64,000 bases of DNA from Sulfurihydrogenibium azorense Az-Fu1. Lineage in GTDB: Bacteria > Aquificota > Aquificia > Aquificales > Hydrogenothermaceae. This document shows positions 59,411-64,000 of this stretch, piece after piece (positions within the stretch are counted from its first letter, which is position 1; every line of letters starts with the position of its first letter). The stretch spans positions 558,001-622,000 of the forward strand of contig NC_012438.1 of the NCBI RefSeq assembly GCF_000021545.1. The letters run 5' to 3'. The notes beneath the pieces were generated by a model. It had not been told where the DNA came from, searched no databases, and saw only the letters and a program-made list of their open reading frames with translations. A program made the translations under genes and the position numbers.

Positions 59411-60369
59411 TTATAGGTTATTTATGTAATTTTTTAATTCTTCTAAAGTAGACACTTTTATAACAGTTCTGTAGATGTTTTTTAGTACTTCAACAGATTT
59501 TATACTTTCTATTTTTGTATTGATATCTTCCATAACTTCTCCAAATTTTATTTCTATAGCTTCCTTTATATCATCTTTAAGCTGCTTTTTAATACCTTCT
59601 TCTATTCCTTGCTGTAATCCTTCTATTCTCCATTTTTCTGTTAAGGTCATCATTTTTTCTTTCCCTCCTACTTCTTCAAGGATGTTTTCAACAGTTTTTA
59701 GATCTTTCTTTGCAAGTGCAATATAGTTAATAATAATATAAATACAATCTTTTGTTTCTGCAACAAGTAAATTTCTTAGAATAGGTTTCAGGTCGTTGAA
59801 ATCCTTAAAAATATTCTTTAATGTTAATATAGCTGATAATAGACAAATATCGTCGTAAAATTCTTTAACTATTCTCTTAGAGCTTATCTTATTTAAGTCC
59901 ACCAAAATGTAATCCAATGAATGGATTAATAATCTTGTATTGGGTGGATAAGGTTTTAAATCTGGTATAGATTTAGGAATGTTCCAGTCTTTACTTCCAT
60001 GATAAAAGACTATAGGGATTACTGGTGTATATAGTCTATTATTTTTTCATCTTCTTCCATTATTGACGCTTTATAGTATACTATCTGTGAAGGTGTTCTT
60101 TTATCTGGGTAAGATTTATGTTCAAAAACGAAGTAAAGTATAGCGTTGTTATTCGGTGATTTTGTATTTAGTTTACACTCAAAGGATAAATCTAAGAAAA
60201 ATTTTTCTCTTTTAACGCTTTGTTTTTCAGTAGGTAAAAGTTTTAAAGAGTTTGGTTTTATTATCTTGTAAAGGTTGGGTAGAAAACCTTTTAAAAATCT
60301 TTCTGTGTTTTCTTCCTTAGAGAAGATTGTTTTAAAAAACCAGTCGTGAGGGGATTTTTCAATTGACAT
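59411..60369 (-). pseudogene. frameshifted Rpn family PD-(D/E)XK nuclease gene
   Basis: Two - strand frames belong to one gene. The first (60369-60019) has HDWFFKTIFSKEENTERFLK GFLP and LDLSFECKLN, typical of the Rpn/transposase family, and stops after EKIIDYIHQ. The second (from about 60028 to 59411) continues, in another frame, TPVIPIVFYHGSKDWNIPKS, the conserved PVI-P-I-V-x-Y-H-G motif, and ends with a Gln/Gly-rich repeat and helices. The shift lies at TATATACACCAG near 60025-60040, where removing one TA pair restores the frame. It overlaps argD by 11 bases. Confidence 0.85.
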
Positions 60370-61519
60370 TCAAAACCTCTTTTAGTATATCTACAGCTTC
60401 ATCTACCTCTTTTTCAGTTATTATTAGTGGTGGGACGAATCTGAGGGTGTTTTCTCCTGCAGTTCCCACTATTAAACCTTTTTCCAAGGTTTTTTTCATA
60501 ACTTCTTTGGCGGATATACTTTGTGGTAAGTCCATACCTACCATAAGACCTAAACCTTTTACAGGATATCCAAATATTTTTAAAGCCTCTTTTAGATACT
60601 CTCCTACCTTTTGTACTCTATCTAAAAATCCTTCTGATAGTACTTCTTCTAAAACTACTTTTGCTGCAACTGTTGACAGGTAGTTTCCTCCAAATGTAGA
60701 TGCGTGAGTCCCGGGAACAAAGGATTTAGCTATATCATCTTTTGCTATAATAGCTCCTATAGGTACTCCTCCACCAAGTCCTTTAGCCAGAGAAATAATA
60801 TCAGGTTGTATATCAAAATGCTGATATGCGAATAGTTTTCCTGTTCTTCCTATTCCTGTTTGAACTTCATCGACTGTAAAGAGTATATCATTTTCTTTAC
60901 AAAGTTTGTAAAGTTCCTTTATAAACTCCTTATTAGCTGGGTTTACACCACCTTCTCCTTGAACCAACTCTATTAAAATGGCAGCTGTTTTGTCTGTTAT
61001 AAGATTTTTAACTGAATCTATATCGTTAAATTTTGCGTATTTAAACCCTTCTACAAGTGGATAAAAACCTTCATGATACTTAGGCTGGGCTGTTGCTGTA
61101 ACTGTTGCAAGTGTTCTTCCGTGGAAGCTTCCTTCAAAGGTTATTATTTCGTATCTTTCTTGTTTTTTATCGTAGAAGTATCTTCTTACAAGTTTAATAA
61201 GGGCTTCGTTGCTTTCTGCTCCAGAGTTGCAGAAAAATACCTTCCCTCCAAAGCTATTTTCAGATAGTATCTTTGCAACTTCTATTTGGGGTTTTATGTA
61301 GAATAAGTTTGATATGTGTATTATTTTACTTGCTTGTTCACAGATGGCTTTTGTAAGTTTAGGGTGGTTATAGCCAAGGGCATTTACAGCTATTCCTGAC
61401 AACATATCTAAGTATTTTTTTCCTTTATCGTCGTAAAGGTAGCAACCTTCTCCCTTCTCAAAAAAATAGGGTAATCTTCCGTAGTTTTGAAAAAGGTATT
61501 TACTTGCTTTTTCTATCAA
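60359..61519 (-). CDS. argD: acetylornithine aminotransferase
   Basis: A 386-residue PLP-dependent class III aminotransferase of arginine synthesis, perhaps also the succinyldiaminopimelate step of lysine synthesis. It shows YLDMLSGIAVNALGYNHPKL, FFCNSGAESNEALIKLVRRY, TFEGSFHGRTLATVTATAQP, FTVDEVQTGIGRTGKLFAYQ and ISLAKGLGGGVPIGAIIA, where the Lys of SLAKGLGGG binds PLP. It starts at TTG 61519, behind GGAGGAG, one base after the ubiE stop. Confidence 0.95.
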   Translation of the reverse strand: MIEKASKYLFQNYGRLPYFFEKGEGCYLYDDKGKKYLDMLSGIAVNALGYNHPKLTKAICEQASKIIHISNLFYIKPQIEVAKILSENSFGGKVFFCNSGAESNEALIKLVRRYFYDKKQERYEIITFEGSFHGRTLATVTATAQPKYHEGFYPLVEGFKYAKFNDIDSVKNLITDKTAAILIELVQGEGGVNPANKEFIKELYKLCKENDILFTVDEVQTGIGRTGKLFAYQHFDIQPDIISLAKGLGGGVPIGAIIAKDDIAKSFVPGTHASTFGGNYLSTVAAKVVLEEVLSEGFLDRVQKVGEYLKEALKIFGYPVKGLGLMVGMDLPQSISAKEVMKKTLEKGLIVGTAGENTLRFVPPLIITEKEVDEAVDILKEVLNVN

Positions 61520-61520
61520 T

Positions 61521-62204
61521 CTACTCCTCCGTCTGTTTTTTAAGAACTGCTATATGAATAAGTCCTAATAATTTTGATTGGTAAAAATGTGTAGTAAATC
61601 CATTTGATTTGAAAAACTCTAATAACTCTTGTTTTGTTATACTGTTTTTAATAGACTCTACAAAGTAATCCCACTCTTGTTTTGAAAATATTAATCTGCC
61701 TATAGGTCTAAACATCTTGTCTGTAAATAAAAGTATAAGGTTGTATAAAATCTTACTTCTTGGTTTTGCAATTTCTAATATTGATACGTATCCATCTTTT
61801 TTTAGGACATATTTTAACTGGTTTGTAATCTCTAAAGCTGGAAGATGTCTAAAAACAAGAGAAAAGTAAACGTTGTCTAAAGATTTTTCTTTAAAGGGGA
61901 GTTTTAATGCATCTGATTTTAAAAAGAGAATGTTTTCACCGCCTATTTTTGATTTTGCTACTTTCAGCATATTAAAAGAGATATCAAGAGCGTATATGTA
62001 AGAATTTTTATCTATCTTTTGATTTATCTTTTTTACTATCTCACCTGTTCCTGTGCCTATATCTAGAATGTACTTGCCGTTAGGTGTGGCATTTATTAAT
62101 GTTTCTTGCCATTTATTTATCTTACTAAATGTAGCAAAGTTTAAAAATTTATCGTAAGATCTGTGTACACTATCAAATATTTTTTCTGCTACACTTTTTT
62201 CCAT
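61521..62204 (-). CDS. ubiE: UbiE/MenG quinone C-methyltransferase
   Basis: The 227-residue SAM methyltransferase has [29 protein letters not shown], a typical UbiE/MenG start, then [16 protein letters not shown] (SAM loop I), [17 protein letters not shown] and [26 protein letters not shown]. It should add the ring methyl of menaquinone-type quinones; Aquificota make modified menaquinones, so a demethylmenaquinone-like substrate is likely. It overlaps cysS by 16 bases. Confidence 0.88.
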   Translation of the reverse strand: MEKSVAEKIFDSVHRSYDKFLNFATFSKINKWQETLINATPNGKYILDIGTGTGEIVKKINQKIDKNSYIYALDISFNMLKVAKSKIGGENILFLKSDALKLPFKEKSLDNVYFSLVFRHLPALEITNQLKYVLKKDGYVSILEIAKPRSKILYNLILLFTDKMFRPIGRLIFSKQEWDYFVESIKNSITKQELLEFFKSNGFTTHFYQSKLLGLIHIAVLKKQTEE

Positions 62205-63652
62205 TTTGTTCCAAATGGGGTGTCTTCTATTACTATCCCTTTTTCAGCTAATTTATCTCTTATTGTGTCTGCAATGGAAAACTGTTTTTCTTTTCTTGCT
62301 TTGTCCCTTACTTCTATAAGTATGTTTATTAGGTCTTCATCTAACTTTTCTTCTTGTTTTTCTACTTTTATTTCTTCAGTTTTTACACAAGGTTGTAAGC
62401 TGTCAAAAAGTCCAAAAATATCTCTACATATATTGTGAAGTGTGTCTGCAGCTTCTTTGTATGATTGAAGGGCTTTTTTTGATATTCCTCCTTGTTTTAT
62501 AGCTTTATCTTTCAGTATATTCATCTGTCTTACAAGTCCAAATAAAGATGCCAGAGCTTCTGGTGTGTTAAAGTCATCACTCATTGCAGAGTAAAACCCA
62601 GACTGGGCTTTCTGGATTTCAGTGTATAAATCCTCTTCAAAGTTTTCGTCAGTAGGGAGTTTTTGTAGTATCTCATATTCCTGTATAGCGTTTTTTAATC
62701 TTTCATAGGCTTTTTTTGTTTCTTCCATCTTATCCCAAGAAAAGTCAAGGGGACTTCTGTAATGTACTGATAATACAAGGAGTCTTAATATATCCGGTTC
62801 GTACTTTGAGTAAATCTCTTTTAGAGTAACGTAGTTTCCTAAAGACTTTGACATTTTTTGACCATTTACAGTGACAAGTCCGTTGTGTATCCAGTACCTT
62901 GCAAATGGTTTTCCTGTTAAGCTTTCAGCTTGAGCTATCTCGTTTTCGTGGTGTGGGAAAGTTAAATCAAGACCACCGCCGTGTATGTCTATTGTTTCTC
63001 CTAAATGTTTAAATATCATTGCACAACATTCTGTATGCCATCCTGGTCTACCTTTTCCCCATGGAGACTCCCAGTATGGTTCTCCTGCCTTTGCTGACTT
63101 CCACAGAGCAAAATCAAGAGGGTCTTTTTTCTTTTCTCCCGGTTCTATTCTTGCACCTGCCAAAAGTTCATCTATACTTCTTTTCGATAACTTTCCGTAA
63201 TCTTTAAACTTCCTAACAGAAAAGTACACATCCCCATCAACTTCGTAGGCATAGCCTTTGTCTATAAGTTCTTGAATAAACTTAATAATATCGGGAATGT
63301 GGGTTGTTACTCTTGGCTCTATGTCTGCAGGTTCTATTCTAAACTTTTCTGCATCGTCAAAGTACTCTTTTATATATTTGTCTGATATTACTGTAAAGGG
63401 AACACATTCGTTTTTTGCTCTATTTATAATCTTATCATCAACGTCTGTAAAGTTTCTTACAAAGATTACATTGTATCCTAAGTATCTTAGATATCTTCTA
63501 ATCATATCAAAGACTATAAGACTTCTTCCATGTCCTACGTGGTTATAATCGTAAACTGTAACGCCACAGGTGTATATCTTTACTTGTGGTGGCTTTATGG
63601 GTGCAAAATCCTCTTTTTTTCCTGTTAGAGTGTTGTATATCTTTAAACTCAT
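62189..63652 (-). CDS. cysS: cysteinyl-tRNA synthetase
   Basis: The 487-residue class I synthetase has the Zn Cys and HIGH-like element ([20 protein letters not shown]), [53 protein letters not shown] and the [18 protein letters not shown] loop, then a C-terminal anticodon-binding domain ending [16 protein letters not shown]-like. ATG 63652 has AGGAG about 10 bases before it; an in-frame ATG at 63694 adds 14 non-conserved residues and is rejected. It is followed by ubiE in overlap. Confidence 0.96.
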   Translation of the reverse strand: MSLKIYNTLTGKKEDFAPIKPPQVKIYTCGVTVYDYNHVGHGRSLIVFDMIRRYLRYLGYNVIFVRNFTDVDDKIINRAKNECVPFTVISDKYIKEYFDDAEKFRIEPADIEPRVTTHIPDIIKFIQELIDKGYAYEVDGDVYFSVRKFKDYGKLSKRSIDELLAGARIEPGEKKKDPLDFALWKSAKAGEPYWESPWGKGRPGWHTECCAMIFKHLGETIDIHGGGLDLTFPHHENEIAQAESLTGKPFARYWIHNGLVTVNGQKMSKSLGNYVTLKEIYSKYEPDILRLLVLSVHYRSPLDFSWDKMEETKKAYERLKNAIQEYEILQKLPTDENFEEDLYTEIQKAQSGFYSAMSDDFNTPEALASLFGLVRQMNILKDKAIKQGGISKKALQSYKEAADTLHNICRDIFGLFDSLQPCVKTEEIKVEKQEEKLDEDLINILIEVRDKARKEKQFSIADTIRDKLAEKGIVIEDTPFGTKWKKV

Positions 63653-63696
63653 AGGTAGCGGCTCCTGATTTAAATTATAAAAAAATTTTATCACAC

Positions 63697-64000
63697 TTAC
63701 TCTTTTGATTCCCGTTTAGATATAAGCCAAAATACAACTCCAAGAGAAAGTATTACAGCACTGTAAGACAATAGGTCTATAGCTTTCTTTTCTGAATCAC
63801 TTCCTAAAGATGCTATAAACAGTTTTCTTATTATTGCAGCTAAAGCAATACCTACAAACACAGTTATAGCAAATCTACCACCTTTAAGGTGCCTTAATTC
63901 TTCTGTCATAAGTTCTCCAACAGCCCAAAGGATTAGTAAACTACCTAAAATAGCTAAAATACCTTCTTCCAGTTCAACAATGTTAAAAGTAAGTTTATAT
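63697..64000 (-). CDS. PsiE-like membrane protein, partial (N-terminus outside window)
   Basis: The frame runs open to the right edge of the window, and about 100 C-terminal residues are visible. They begin [29 protein letters not shown], continue [38 protein letters not shown] and end with a last membrane helix and ISKRESKE. The [25 protein letters not shown] stretch is the PsiE (phosphate-starvation-inducible E) signature. The ATG at 63909 is internal: the frame upstream of it encodes a further conserved helix. The function is unknown beyond phosphate-starvation links in E. coli. Confidence 0.8.
   Translation of the reverse strand, partial: YKLTFNIVELEEGILAILGSLLILWAVGELMTEELRHLKGGRFAITVFVGIALAAIIRKLFIASLGSDSEKKAIDLLSYSAVILSLGVVFWLISKRESKE

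Overview
The window is AT-rich, tightly packed bacterial DNA from what looks like a thermophilic chemolithoautotroph of the Aquificota, most likely Hydrogenothermaceae (Sulfurihydrogenibium- or Persephonella-like). The grounds are a reductive TCA (rTCA) gene set with two five-subunit 2-oxoacid:ferredoxin oxidoreductases of the Hydrogenobacter type, an archaeal-type class I aldolase, E. coli-type split glycyl-tRNA synthetase, and AT-rich codon use. The assignment is inference; no 16S gene or phage is present, and I saw no tRNA and no CRISPR.

Layout. 1-10.2 kb: housekeeping genes (ispF partial, nadK, an NlpC/P60 hydrolase, hslV, a PriA that appears to have lost its helicase motifs, hemH, a HIT protein, a LapA-like protein, an aldolase/ADH-synthase homologue, an AI-2E family permease, a FrdB-like Fe-S subunit and an Rpn-family nuclease). 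10.3-12.5 kb: a TonB-dependent receptor with an OprC-like copper motif. 12.6-34.15 kb: one long + strand region carrying mdh-fumA-(uma2)-fumB-sucC-(uma2 remnant)-sucD-forDABGE, then a dissolved-inorganic-carbon module (unknown 95 aa gene, cobW-like GTPase, a stand-alone glutamate-synthase-central-domain homologue, dabB, an extra membrane protein, sbtA, sbtB, dabA), then porEDABG. 34.2-41.9 kb, mostly - strand: rel/spoT, two low-complexity exported proteins, and a six-gene envelope operon (DUF4398, OmpA-like, DUF2227, M50 protease, response regulator, histidine kinase). 41.9-52.3 kb, + strand: yjbQ, metH, a radical SAM protein, glyQ, glyS, ppsA. 52.4-56.7 kb: type IV pilus pilM-N-O-(short PilP-like)-Q. 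56.7-64 kb, - strand: psiE (partial), cysS, ubiE/menG, argD, a frameshifted Rpn gene, rnr and a thioredoxin-fold protein.

The centre of interest is 12.6-34.15 kb. Gene order follows the rTCA reactions: oxaloacetate to malate to fumarate, then (frd elsewhere) succinate to succinyl-CoA to 2-oxoglutarate. Between the two CO2-fixing ferredoxin oxidoreductases lie two kinds of inorganic carbon system: the DabAB CO2-hydrating/bicarbonate-accumulating complex and the SbtA Na+/bicarbonate symporter with its PII-like partner SbtB. This suggests a carbon-supply module co-expressed with the carboxylases of the rTCA cycle. It also holds uncharacterised passengers: a glutamate synthase central-domain relative, a CobW-type GTPase that may supply Zn to DabA, and a NuoL/M-like half-size membrane protein. 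PpsA and the aldolase elsewhere in the window would carry the fixed pyruvate towards sugars.
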